Source: an uncultured Bacteroidia bacterium
GTDB taxonomy: Bacteria > Bacteroidota > Bacteroidia > Bacteroidales > F082
DNA: 64,000 nucleotides
Assembly (NCBI GenBank): GCA_902791165.1
Contig: CADAVB010000010.1
Span: forward strand, 62,001 to 126,000
Reading direction: 5' to 3'
Below the pieces are notes generated by a model that saw nothing but the letters and a program-made list of their open reading frames with translations, searched no databases and was not told where the DNA came from. Of this stretch, positions 9,150-17,090 are shown piece by piece. A program made the translations under genes and the position numbers. The number at the start of each line of letters is the position of its first letter. Position 1 is the stretch's first letter.

Positions 9150-9560
9150 ATGTCAAACATCGAAGAATTACTGAAAGACCTGACGCCATGTGACATGCAA
9201 ATGTCGCAAACAATTGACAGTTTGCTTGAACGTGGACTTTGGCAAAGAGCTTTTCTCCAGGCTAGTAAGAATTTGGACGATAGCCTAAAGGAAATGCATA
9301 GTTTCCTAATAAAGCATTACGATGTTTATGAGAATCATCGTGATGAAGACCCTGAAATTGATGATACTGCGGGACTTTGGTACGATGCTTTTGTCAATAG
9401 TAGCACGGGGAAGTTTCTGCCGTCTATCAATAACCTTTTGAAAGTATTCGGTAAGGCAATCAATGAAATAGATTCCATGAACGCTGTCGTTAACTATGAT
9501 GTTGAACTTGAAGAAATACGGGATACTATTGATTCCATACTTCAACAAGAAGAATCCTAA
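9150..9560 (+). CDS. Hypothetical acidic protein
   Basis: A 136-residue, acidic, apparently all-helical protein with no recognised family. It has no signal peptide or membrane segment. It begins 3 bp after the retropepsin-like gene, so it is likely co-translated and may be its partner or substrate; this is inference from spacing only. It is convergent with proX, whose stop codon is 5 bp away. Base use is AT-rich like the preceding two genes. Confidence 0.65.
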   Translation: MSNIEELLKDLTPCDMQMSQTIDSLLERGLWQRAFLQASKNLDDSLKEMHSFLIKHYDVYENHRDEDPEIDDTAGLWYDAFVNSSTGKFLPSINNLLKVFGKAINEIDSMNAVVNYDVELEEIRDTIDSILQQEES

Positions 9561-9565
9561 ACTCT

Positions 9566-10090
9566 TCAATCATACAACTCCACAAACTCATAACTATTCC
9601 CCATCGCCTCCAAAAACTTGATAAAATCCTCCTGACTAATGATAATCGTCCCCGTATTGTCATTGGGATGGAAGCTCAGGCGAGGGGCATTCAAGAGGTT
9701 TTTGTCGATGAAGAGGTGCACCTCGTGGTTTTCGTCGTTGATGAGGCCGAAGGGGGAGACGCTGCCGGGCTTCAGGCCGAGGTATTTCTCCATGCGGGCC
9801 TCCGAGGCGAAGGTTAGCTTGCCTTGGTGCAGACGCTGCTCGAGGTCGTGGATGTCCATCTGGTGCATGCACTCGAAGATGACGAGGTAGTGCTTGTTGC
9901 CCTTGTGGTTCCTGAAAAACAGGTTCTTGCAGTGTGTGGCCTCGAACTTGCCCCAGTAGGCCAACGACTCCTCGATGGAGCCCAACGGCGGGTGGAACTT
10001 GATGTCGAAGTCGATGCCGAGGCCTAGCAGGGTATCCACTACTTTCTGCTGCCGCTCACTCAAGGGTTGGTTGATCTCTGATGGTTTCAT
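9566..10090 (-). CDS. proX: Prolyl-tRNA editing deacylase (ProX/YbaK domain)
   Basis: A 174-residue stand-alone YbaK/ProRS editing-domain protein that hydrolyses mischarged aminoacyl-tRNA(Pro). Family landmarks are FDIKFHPPLGSIEESLAYW (residues 28-46), CKNLFFRN at about 54, KHYLVIF at about 66 and the conserved LGLKPGSVSPFGLIND at about 104. Length and motifs are close to family norms. It is cytoplasmic. It lies 3' to 3' with the accessory cassette ending at 9560 and upstream of a palindromic repeat that separates it from uvrA. Confidence 0.88.
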   Translation of the reverse strand: MKPSEINQPLSERQQKVVDTLLGLGIDFDIKFHPPLGSIEESLAYWGKFEATHCKNLFFRNHKGNKHYLVIFECMHQMDIHDLEQRLHQGKLTFASEARMEKYLGLKPGSVSPFGLINDENHEVHLFIDKNLLNAPRLSFHPNDNTGTIIISQEDFIKFLEAMGNSYEFVELYD

Positions 10091-10128
10091 ATTGTTGTCA
10101 GTTTTTCTTCTAATTCGGTCTTTTTCTG

Positions 10129-10206
10129 ACTATGGCTTATGGCCGATGACTATGGCCGCTTTCACGACCGTTGAGGCGGCCATAGTCATAAGCCATTGGC
10201 CATAGT
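10129..10206. repeat. Palindromic repeat, GGCCATA/TATGGCC family
   Basis: ACTATGGCTTATGGCC and GACTATGGCCGC are mirrored by GCGGCCATAGTC and GCCATTGGCCATAGT. The arm ends one base from the uvrA stop codon at 10208-10210. Related sequence occurs at 27655-27730 and, more diverged, at 40916-41015, each again directly 3' of a minus-strand gene. Confidence 0.75.
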
Positions 10207-10207
10207 A

Positions 10208-13015
10208 CTACAACTTGCTTTTCAACGCTTTACCCGTATATGATGTCTTGCACTTCACCAAGTCCTCGGGTGTGCCTTCAAAAACAATCTCGCCGCCCTT
10301 GTTGCCTCTCTCAGGACCGAGGTCGATGACCCAGTCCGCCGACTTGATGACATCCATGTTGTGCTCGATGATGATAACACTATGGCCGTTGGAAATCAAG
10401 GCGTTGAACGACTCAAGCAGCTTGTTTACATCGTGGAAATGCAGACCCGTGGTCGGCTCGTCGAAGATGAAGAGCGTAGGCTTCTCCACCTGGCCCTTGA
10501 TGAGGAAATAGGCCAACTTCACGCGCTGGGCCTCGCCGCCCGAGAGCGAACTCGACGACTGCCCGAGTTTCAGATAACCCAAACCGACCTCCTGCAAAGG
10601 CTTCAAGCGGTTGATGATGCGCCCGACGATAGGTGTCTGCCGCTCCGACGAGTGCTCGAAGAAGTCGATGGCCTCCTCGATGCTCATATTGAGGATGTCG
10701 GAGATGTGCTTGCCGTCGTATTTGATCTCCAAGACCTCTTCCTTGAAGCGCGTGCCGTGGCAGGCCTCGCAAGGCAGATAGACATCGGCCATAAACTGCA
10801 TCTCGATCTTTTGTACGCCCTCGCCCTCACATTCCTCGCAGCGACCGCCCGGCACATTGAACGAGAAGAAGGCGGGCTTGATGCCGCGCAGTTTGGCCAA
10901 TTTCTGTTCCGAGAAAAGCGTTCGTATTTCGTCGTATGCCTTCAGGTAAGTGGCCGGATTGGAGCGCGATGACTTGCCGATAGGGTTCTGGTCGATGAAC
11001 TCGACGGCTTGGATGAGGCGCAGGTCGCCTTCCAAGGCACCGTAACTACCACATTTCTCGGCGTTTTCGCCCAGCTGCCGTTTCATGGCGGGGTAGAGCA
11101 CATCCTTCACCAAGGTCGATTTGCCCGAGCCGCTCACTCCCGTGATGACGGTCATCATGTTGAGCGGGAAGCGTACGGTGAGGTTCTTGAGGTTGTTCTG
11201 CGTCGCGCCCTTGATGACGATGGCGTTGGCGCTCTTGCGTCGGCGGGTGGGGACGGGAATGCTCATCTTGCCCGTGAGGTATTGCGTGGTGAGGCTCTTC
11301 TCGCAATGGACGAGGTCCTTGATCTCGCCCTCAAACACGACTTCGCCGCCAAAGGCACCTGCCATTGGCCCGATGTCGATGATATAGTCGGCAGCACGGA
11401 TGATTTCCTCGTCGTGTTCCACCACGATGACGGTGTTGCCGATGTCGCGAAGGCGTTTCAGTACCTTAATGAGTTGCTCGGTGTCGCGTGAATGCAAGCC
11501 GATGCTGGGCTCATCCAAGATATAGGTGGAGCCGACAAGACTGCTGCCCAACGAAGTCGCGAGGTTGATACGCTGCGACTCGCCGCCCGAGAGCGTGTTG
11601 GAGAGACGGTTCAGGGTCAGGTAACCCAAGCCCACCTCGATGATGAAATCCAGGCGGTTATTGATTTCCACGAGTAGGCGAGAGGCGATTTTGCTGTCGG
11701 TCTCGTCGAGTTTGAGGTGGTCGAAGAAGGCCTTCAGCTCGTCCAAGGGCATCAGTACGAGGTCGGTGATGCTCTTGCCGCCCACCTTCACATATTGTGC
11801 CTGTCGGCGCAGGCGTGTGCCGTGGCATTCGGGGCAGACCGTCTTGCCGCGGTAGCGCGACAACATCACGCGGTATTGTATCTTATTTGACTGTGTCTCA
11901 ACATAGTTGAAGAAGTCCACGATGCCTTCGAAGTACTGGTTGCCGGTCCAGAGGAGGCTCACCTGTTCGTCGGTGAGTTCGTAGAACGGCTTGAAGATGG
12001 GGATGCCCACCTTGTCGGCCACGCGGATGAGGGCGTCTTTCCACTCGCTCATCTTCTCGCCGCGCCAGCATGCGATGGCGTTTTCGTAGATCGACAGGCT
12101 CTTGTTGGGCACCACCAGGTCGGGGTCGATGCCGATGACGCTACCGAAGCCTTGACAGGTGGGACAGGCGCCGTAAGGGTTGTTGAAGGCGAACATATTG
12201 GCCGTAGGCGGCTCGAAGGTGATGCCGTCGGCCTCGAAACGCGACGAGAAGTCGGCTTCCTTACGCTCGCCGTCGAGTTCGCTGATCACCTGGCAGGTCT
12301 CCTTGCCCTCGTAGAAGGCGGTCTGCACCGAGTCGGAGATGCGCCCGATGGCGTCGTCCATGTTCTCGCTGACCTTGATGCGGTCGATGAGTAGCTTCAC
12401 CTTCTTCTCGCTGACCTTTTTCTTCTGGTCGAGGAAATCTTCGATTTTGATGATCTCGCCGTTATATAATATACGGTAGAAGCCCTGCTGCATGAGGATA
12501 TTGAGGTGTTCTTCGAGGCTGCGGCCTTCGGGCAGGATGAGGGACGCGACGATGTAGGCCGTGCTTCCCGTCGGCAGGCCGAGGATATGGTTCACCACAT
12601 CCATCACCTGGTGCTTCTTGACCAACTTGCCCGAGGCAGGGGAGTAGGTCTTGCCGATGCGGGCGTAGAGCAGCTTCAGGTATTCGTAGATCTCGGTGCT
12701 TGTGCCCACCGTGGAACGAGGGTTGTGCGAGTTCACCTTCTGTTCAATGGCGATGGCGGGCGAGAGGCCGGTGATGCTCTCCACGTCGGGCTTGTTGAGT
12801 CGGCCCATGAACTGTCGTGCGTAGGAACTCAAGCTCTCCACATAGCGGCGTTGCCCTTCAGCATAAAGCGTGTCGAACGCCAAGGACGACTTACCCGAGC
12901 CCGAAAGGCCGGTGATGACCACCAGCTTGTTCTTCGGAATCTGCAAACTGATGCTTTTCAGGTTGTTGACCTTCGCATTGCGGATGGTGATATAGGATGG
13001 TTTGTTTTCTTTCAT
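10208..13015 (-). CDS. uvrA: Excinuclease ABC subunit A
   Basis: A 935-residue UvrA, the damage-recognition ATPase of nucleotide excision repair. Two ABC modules are present: Walker A GLSGSGKSSLAF at about residue 34 and GVSGSGKSTLVK at about 625, with signature motifs LSGGESQRINLA and LSGGEAQRVKLA. Zinc-type CxxC pairs occur at ACPTC, VCPEC, RCEEC and PCEAC. The first CxxC of the insertion-domain zinc module is absent: the region reads FSSRFEADGITFEPP where many UvrAs have a CPxC pair. I believe this is usual in Bacteroidetes and not damage. The start codon is 3 bp beyond the stop of the decayed DUF1016 gene, which suggests a former operon. Confidence 0.95.
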   Translation of the reverse strand: MKENKPSYITIRNAKVNNLKSISLQIPKNKLVVITGLSGSGKSSLAFDTLYAEGQRRYVESLSSYARQFMGRLNKPDVESITGLSPAIAIEQKVNSHNPRSTVGTSTEIYEYLKLLYARIGKTYSPASGKLVKKHQVMDVVNHILGLPTGSTAYIVASLILPEGRSLEEHLNILMQQGFYRILYNGEIIKIEDFLDQKKKVSEKKVKLLIDRIKVSENMDDAIGRISDSVQTAFYEGKETCQVISELDGERKEADFSSRFEADGITFEPPTANMFAFNNPYGACPTCQGFGSVIGIDPDLVVPNKSLSIYENAIACWRGEKMSEWKDALIRVADKVGIPIFKPFYELTDEQVSLLWTGNQYFEGIVDFFNYVETQSNKIQYRVMLSRYRGKTVCPECHGTRLRRQAQYVKVGGKSITDLVLMPLDELKAFFDHLKLDETDSKIASRLLVEINNRLDFIIEVGLGYLTLNRLSNTLSGGESQRINLATSLGSSLVGSTYILDEPSIGLHSRDTEQLIKVLKRLRDIGNTVIVVEHDEEIIRAADYIIDIGPMAGAFGGEVVFEGEIKDLVHCEKSLTTQYLTGKMSIPVPTRRRKSANAIVIKGATQNNLKNLTVRFPLNMMTVITGVSGSGKSTLVKDVLYPAMKRQLGENAEKCGSYGALEGDLRLIQAVEFIDQNPIGKSSRSNPATYLKAYDEIRTLFSEQKLAKLRGIKPAFFSFNVPGGRCEECEGEGVQKIEMQFMADVYLPCEACHGTRFKEEVLEIKYDGKHISDILNMSIEEAIDFFEHSSERQTPIVGRIINRLKPLQEVGLGYLKLGQSSSSLSGGEAQRVKLAYFLIKGQVEKPTLFIFDEPTTGLHFHDVNKLLESFNALISNGHSVIIIEHNMDVIKSADWVIDLGPERGNKGGEIVFEGTPEDLVKCKTSYTGKALKSKL

Positions 13016-13018
13016 ACC

Positions 13019-13794
13019 TTAGTTCTCCGATAACAGGTTTCTTAATTGTTCCACATCTGGCAATGCTTTTCGCAGGTTTTCAGGCATTTCGGCAGAGGTT
13101 TTGTAGGTGGCCACGCCCATCGGCTTGTGGTAATCTTGAATGACATATTCCACAAGTTCCTTGTTGCTTGATTTTCAAAGGCTTTTTGCTTGATGAGTTT
13201 TTCGAGGGCTTCAACGGAAAGGTGTTCTTCGGCGGTACGATGGATGTAATAATAGCGGGCGTCTGTTCCTTTTTGCAACGTGATAATCCTTGAATGGTGA
13301 GAGAAAGGAACTTTAAAGAAATCTTCGACAGGGAATTCGGCTATGTTTGGAATAGCGATCGTATTGTATATATCTATATGATAATCTGATGTTTGTAATT
13401 TTCCTGACGCAACTGGAAAATTTGATTGTTCTTGAGGCTCACCAATCAGAATCGAATTATTGGTAGAATTATTGATTTCTCCAGACGCGACTGGAAAATC
13501 AGAATCCAACATAATCCATGCTTCGTAGAATTTCCGCATTTCATAAAGATTAGAAGAGGAAAAACCACGCAACCCTGGAAGTTCCTTGCGAAGTTGCACG
13601 CTTATTTTATCCATCACACCGGAGCCCCAAGCAAATCGTTTTGTATTCTTCGACAAGTATTTCCCAATGGCAAAATAAACAGCAAGTTGTACACGATTGA
13701 CATCTTTCAAAGCCTCATATTGGCCTTGCAGAATGGCAGTTTTGATGGCCTCGACAGCTTGAGAAAGGGATATGGGAGAATTGGCGTTTTCCAT
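13019..13794 (-). pseudogene. DUF1016/YhcG-type PDDEXK nuclease with internal deletion
   Basis: The N-terminal DUF1016 domain is well preserved (residues 1-200: KYLSKNTKRFAWGSGVMDKI, SSSNLYEMRKFYEAW, HHSRIITLQK, LSVEALEKLI). After AFENQ near 13170 the frame changes. The other frame then gives SSNKELVEYVIQDYHKPMG, which is the normal C-terminal end of the family, and stops at 13019-13021. Intact members have roughly 120 residues between these points, including the PD-(D/E)XK catalytic core. So the nuclease centre was deleted, with a frameshift, leaving a 250-residue open frame with an aberrant tail. It lies between mnmE and uvrA on the same strand. The product, if made, cannot be a nuclease. 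Confidence 0.85.
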
Positions 13795-13815
13795 AACAAC
13801 TATTTTTTTGTCATC

Positions 13816-15222
13816 CTACTTTCCGATGCAGAATCGGGAGAAAATCGTTCCCAGCACCTCGTCGGTGGTGATTTCGCCCGTGATGCTTCCAAGATGATAT
13901 AAGGCTTGACGTAAGTCTTGGGAAATCAGGTCGGTGGGAAGATTTGTTTCAAGTCCATGCTGCACTGAATTGAGGCTTTCCGAAGCACGAAGCAGGGCTT
14001 CGTAGTGTCGCACATTGGTCACCAAAGTGGCATCGGAGTGGGTGAGGGGCTGACTATTTTTTAGGGTGTCAATCAAATCGTTTAAGCCGATTTTGTGCTT
14101 TGCAGATAGGCGGATGAGCGTAATTTTGTCATTGTCCAAATCCTGACGGATTTTTTCTAACAAGGTTTCGCCTTGGTCGGGCAAAACATCCACTTTGTTG
14201 AGGCATAAGAGCGTTTGTTGGTGGCCGAAATCGACTTTTTCAATCATTTCCTTCGCCGACAAAAGCATTGATTCATAGTCGATTGACGAATCCAACATTC
14301 CAATGATGAGGGTAGCTTCCTTGATTTTTTTGTAAGAGCGATCAATGCCTATTTTCTCTATGGTTTCGTCGGTTTGGCGCAGTCCGGCCGTGTCGATGAA
14401 GCGGAACAAAATGCCGTCAATATTCAGCGTTTCCTCGATGGTGTCGCGGGTGGTGCCTGCAATGTCGCTCACAATGGCGCGGTCTTCGCCCAAAAGGGTG
14501 TTCAGTAGAGTGCTTTTTCCAGTGTTGGTTTGTCCCACAATGGCCACGGGTACGCCATTTTTGATGGCGTTGCCCAAACGGAACGAGTCTTTCAAACGGT
14601 TCACGTGCGACAGCGTTTCCTGCAACAACGCCAAGAGTTGGCTGCGGTCGGCAAACTCGACATCTTCTTCGCTAAAGTCTAATTCCAGCTCCATCAATGC
14701 GGTCATTTCCAGTAGTTTGGAGCGCATTACTTGAAGTTCTTTTGAAAATCCGCCTTTCAGTTGGTTGATGGCCACACGATGGGCGGCTTCGCTTTCCGAA
14801 CCAATCAGGTCGGCGATGGCCTCGGCTTGGGCAAGGTCGAATTTACGGTTTACGAAAGCCCGTCGCGTGAACTCGCCAGCTTCGGCCATGCGGCAACCGC
14901 ACTCAACCAGCACTTGCAGTAGTTTCTGTTGGATATACACCGATCCGTGCACACTAATTTCGGCCGAGTCTTCACCCGTGAAAGAGTGGGGGGCACGGAA
15001 AAACGTCGTCACAACTTCGTCCAGAAGGTCGCCATTAATATTAATAAGGTGTCCGTAATAGGCTTTGTGCGAAACAATATCCTCAACAGCAAGTCTTTTT
15101 CCATTGCGTTGGAACAATCCAGCCACAACGGAAAATGTCTTGTTTCCAGAAACTCTTATCGTTGCAATGGCGCCCATACCATGCGGAGTGGCGATGGCGC
15201 AGATGGTGTCGCTATTTAACAT
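13816..15222 (-). CDS. mnmE: tRNA modification GTPase MnmE
   Basis: A 468-residue protein from ATG 15222; an upstream TTG would add 15 residues that do not match the family. MnmE with MnmG modifies the wobble uridine of tRNAs (cmnm5U). The N-terminus DTICAIATPHGMGAIATIRV is typical. The G domain carries GQTNTGKSTLLN (G1), GTTRDTIEE (G2), DTAGLR (G3) and NKVD (G4). The protein ends in FCIGK, giving the conserved C-terminal cysteine motif used in catalysis. The start is 4 bp from the stop of the DUF3127 gene, so the two are probably co-transcribed. Confidence 0.95.
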   Translation of the reverse strand: MLNSDTICAIATPHGMGAIATIRVSGNKTFSVVAGLFQRNGKRLAVEDIVSHKAYYGHLININGDLLDEVVTTFFRAPHSFTGEDSAEISVHGSVYIQQKLLQVLVECGCRMAEAGEFTRRAFVNRKFDLAQAEAIADLIGSESEAAHRVAINQLKGGFSKELQVMRSKLLEMTALMELELDFSEEDVEFADRSQLLALLQETLSHVNRLKDSFRLGNAIKNGVPVAIVGQTNTGKSTLLNTLLGEDRAIVSDIAGTTRDTIEETLNIDGILFRFIDTAGLRQTDETIEKIGIDRSYKKIKEATLIIGMLDSSIDYESMLLSAKEMIEKVDFGHQQTLLCLNKVDVLPDQGETLLEKIRQDLDNDKITLIRLSAKHKIGLNDLIDTLKNSQPLTHSDATLVTNVRHYEALLRASESLNSVQHGLETNLPTDLISQDLRQALYHLGSITGEITTDEVLGTIFSRFCIGK

Positions 15223-15226
15223 AATA

Positions 15227-15631
15227 TTAGAACGGCAGATCGTCTGTACTGTCCTCCGAGGGAGCATAATACTCGGGCGACGGAGCGGCTTGAGACGGCG
15301 TCTGGTGCGTCATGGGTTGTGCAGGCTGTGCTTGTGGAGCGGAAGTGGTCGTGGCGGGTTGTGCGCCAACGGGGTCGAAACGCCACACGCGCACATCGGT
15401 GTACCATTTTCCATTGAACTCGCGCGATGAGATTTCAATCTGTGCCTTGATGCTCTGTCCAGGCACGAATTTCTGAATTTCGTCAATTTGATTTGTCCAG
15501 CAGATTAGACAAACCGTGCGCGGATATTGTTCCTCGGTTTCAATGATGAGTTCTTGTTTGCGCCACGGACCGCGTGCGCTGGTGCCTTCAGTAAGGGTTC
15601 CAAGTCTGACGACTTTTCCTGTAATTTCCAT
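15227..15631 (-). CDS. DUF3127 OB-fold protein with SSB-like acidic tail
   Basis: A 134-residue protein conserved in Bacteroidetes. Residues 1-85 match DUF3127 (MEITGKVVRLGTLTEGTSARG, KQELIIETEEQYPR, REFNGKWYTDVRVWRFD) and look like an OB-fold beta-barrel. A proline/glutamine-rich linker follows, then an acidic end DSTDDLPF. That ending is almost the same as the C-terminal tip of single-stranded-DNA-binding protein, which recruits DNA repair enzymes. The architecture (OB-fold, flexible linker, acidic tip) is that of SSB, so a nucleic-acid-binding role is likely but unproven. It precedes mnmE by 4 bp. Confidence 0.82.
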   Translation of the reverse strand: MEITGKVVRLGTLTEGTSARGPWRKQELIIETEEQYPRTVCLICWTNQIDEIQKFVPGQSIKAQIEISSREFNGKWYTDVRVWRFDPVGAQPATTTSAPQAQPAQPMTHQTPSQAAPSPEYYAPSEDSTDDLPF

Positions 15632-15827
15632 AGTATCTGTGATTTAAAATTAATAATCAAGTTGAAGAATGGGCTGTTTCCAACACTATCTATACATTTG
15701 CAAAGGTAAGCATCATTTTGGTTTTGGCAATAAATTTTCTTCCTTTTTTATTCAGTTTTTCTACATGCAATTTTTCAATATAATCAACATTATGTTAAAT
15801 AGCACATTTCGGAAACGATGATAAAAC

Positions 15828-15854
15828 AAAAAGCCCCGCTTTTGCGAGGCTTTT
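15828..15854. terminator. Intrinsic terminator after the TPR gene
   Basis: GCCCCGC/GCGAGGC form a 7-bp stem (one mismatch) around TTTT, flanked by A-run and T-run. On the minus strand it follows the stop of 15876-17036 by about 22 bp. The same hairpin could work in both directions. Confidence 0.75.
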
Positions 15855-15875
15855 ACGTTTTCAGTGTTGTTGGCT

Positions 15876-17036
15876 TTATTCTGCATCCAAAGCCTTGGCT
15901 TCATCATTCATCTTGAGTTGCACATACATGGTCTTCAAGACTTGTTTCACTTCAGGCGTGGGTTGTGCTTCGTAGGCTTGCTTCACATACGGCAGACCCG
16001 TGCGGATGAGTTCTTCGGCCTGCTCCACCAATTCGTTGTATTCCTTCACTTTGTTCAAGGGCAACTCGTTGGCTTCGGTCTTCACCTTGTTCGACAGCGT
16101 GATGTACATGGCGCCAAGGTTATAAACGGCATCGTAATAGTTGGGATTGACTTTGATGGCTTCCTCGTAGTATTCGATGGCCTTGTCGCTGTTATAAACA
16201 TCGTTGTTCTCGTCGCCGTAAATCGTGCCAAGGATGAACAGAATTGAAGCGTTGTTCGGGTCGAGTTTGTTCAGCTCCATCAGGTCGCTGATGGCTTCTT
16301 CGCCCTTGCCTTGCTTCAGATAGACGTTCACCTTTTCGATGATCATGGCAGCGTCGCCAGGATATTTGGCCAAACCATCGTTAATCATCTCGAAAGCCTT
16401 CTCCTCGTTGCCCATGCCATGGTAGGCAGCAGCCAAGTGTTTGTAGATTTCGACATCATCAACACCGTTGTTCTTCAACTCGGTGAAATACTCCAAAGCC
16501 GTGGCGTAGTCTTCGGCGCGGAGGCTCGAAGTGGCAGCAAAGTTAAGCATGTCATTGGCATCGGCACTGCCAAGGCTCTTGGCAATGTCGTAAGCCTTTT
16601 TGAAAGCTGGTGCAGCTTCGGCAAACTTGCTCGAGTTGTAATCGTCGGCTCCCATGGTATAATAGGAGTTCATAACGGAAGCAACACGCTGGTAAATCTC
16701 TTGTTTGTTGTCGTCAAGATAGGCTTTGTTTTCCATGCACTTCATCAGCGATTCATAAACGATCTCCGTGGCATTGGGGGCCTTGGCCATCAGGGCTTCG
16801 TCACCCGATTGAAGGATGTTCTGGTAAATAGCGGCGCGATACAGCCAGGCTTGCGATTGGTCATTGGGCTTCATACCCGCAAACTGTTCGTGGTTGATGC
16901 ACTTCTCAATGGAAGCCATCGCTTTTTCGTACTGACCGTTCTTGTTGTACATAAAAGCATCGGTTCTGTCTTTCTTCTGGGCCATCATCACGTTGGCGGT
17001 GAGCACGACGGCCAGCAAAATCATTACTTTTTTCAT
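15876..17036 (-). CDS. Exported tetratricopeptide-repeat protein
   Basis: A 386-residue protein with a signal peptide (residues 1-19, ending in MMAQ) and multiple TPRs. TPR-like units are seen at DAFMYNKNGQYEKAMASIEK (about 26), AAPAFKKAYDIAKSLG (about 146), ATALEYFTELKNNG (about 175), EVYKHLAAAYHGMGNEEKAF (about 195) and KAIEYYEEAIKVNPNYYDAVYNLGAMY (about 285). It is probably periplasmic and acts as a scaffold or assembly factor, as is common in Bacteroidales, but no specific partner can be inferred. It is downstream of gyrA on the same strand with a 54-bp gap and ends at a hairpin terminator. Confidence 0.8.
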   Translation of the reverse strand: MKKVMILLAVVLTANVMMAQKKDRTDAFMYNKNGQYEKAMASIEKCINHEQFAGMKPNDQSQAWLYRAAIYQNILQSGDEALMAKAPNATEIVYESLMKCMENKAYLDDNKQEIYQRVASVMNSYYTMGADDYNSSKFAEAAPAFKKAYDIAKSLGSADANDMLNFAATSSLRAEDYATALEYFTELKNNGVDDVEIYKHLAAAYHGMGNEEKAFEMINDGLAKYPGDAAMIIEKVNVYLKQGKGEEAISDLMELNKLDPNNASILFILGTIYGDENNDVYNSDKAIEYYEEAIKVNPNYYDAVYNLGAMYITLSNKVKTEANELPLNKVKEYNELVEQAEELIRTGLPYVKQAYEAQPTPEVKQVLKTMYVQLKMNDEAKALDAE

Positions 17037-17090
17037 TTTTTCAATTATTTAAAGTTTGACAATTTTGTTTGTTTGGTTTTCTCTCTGCAA

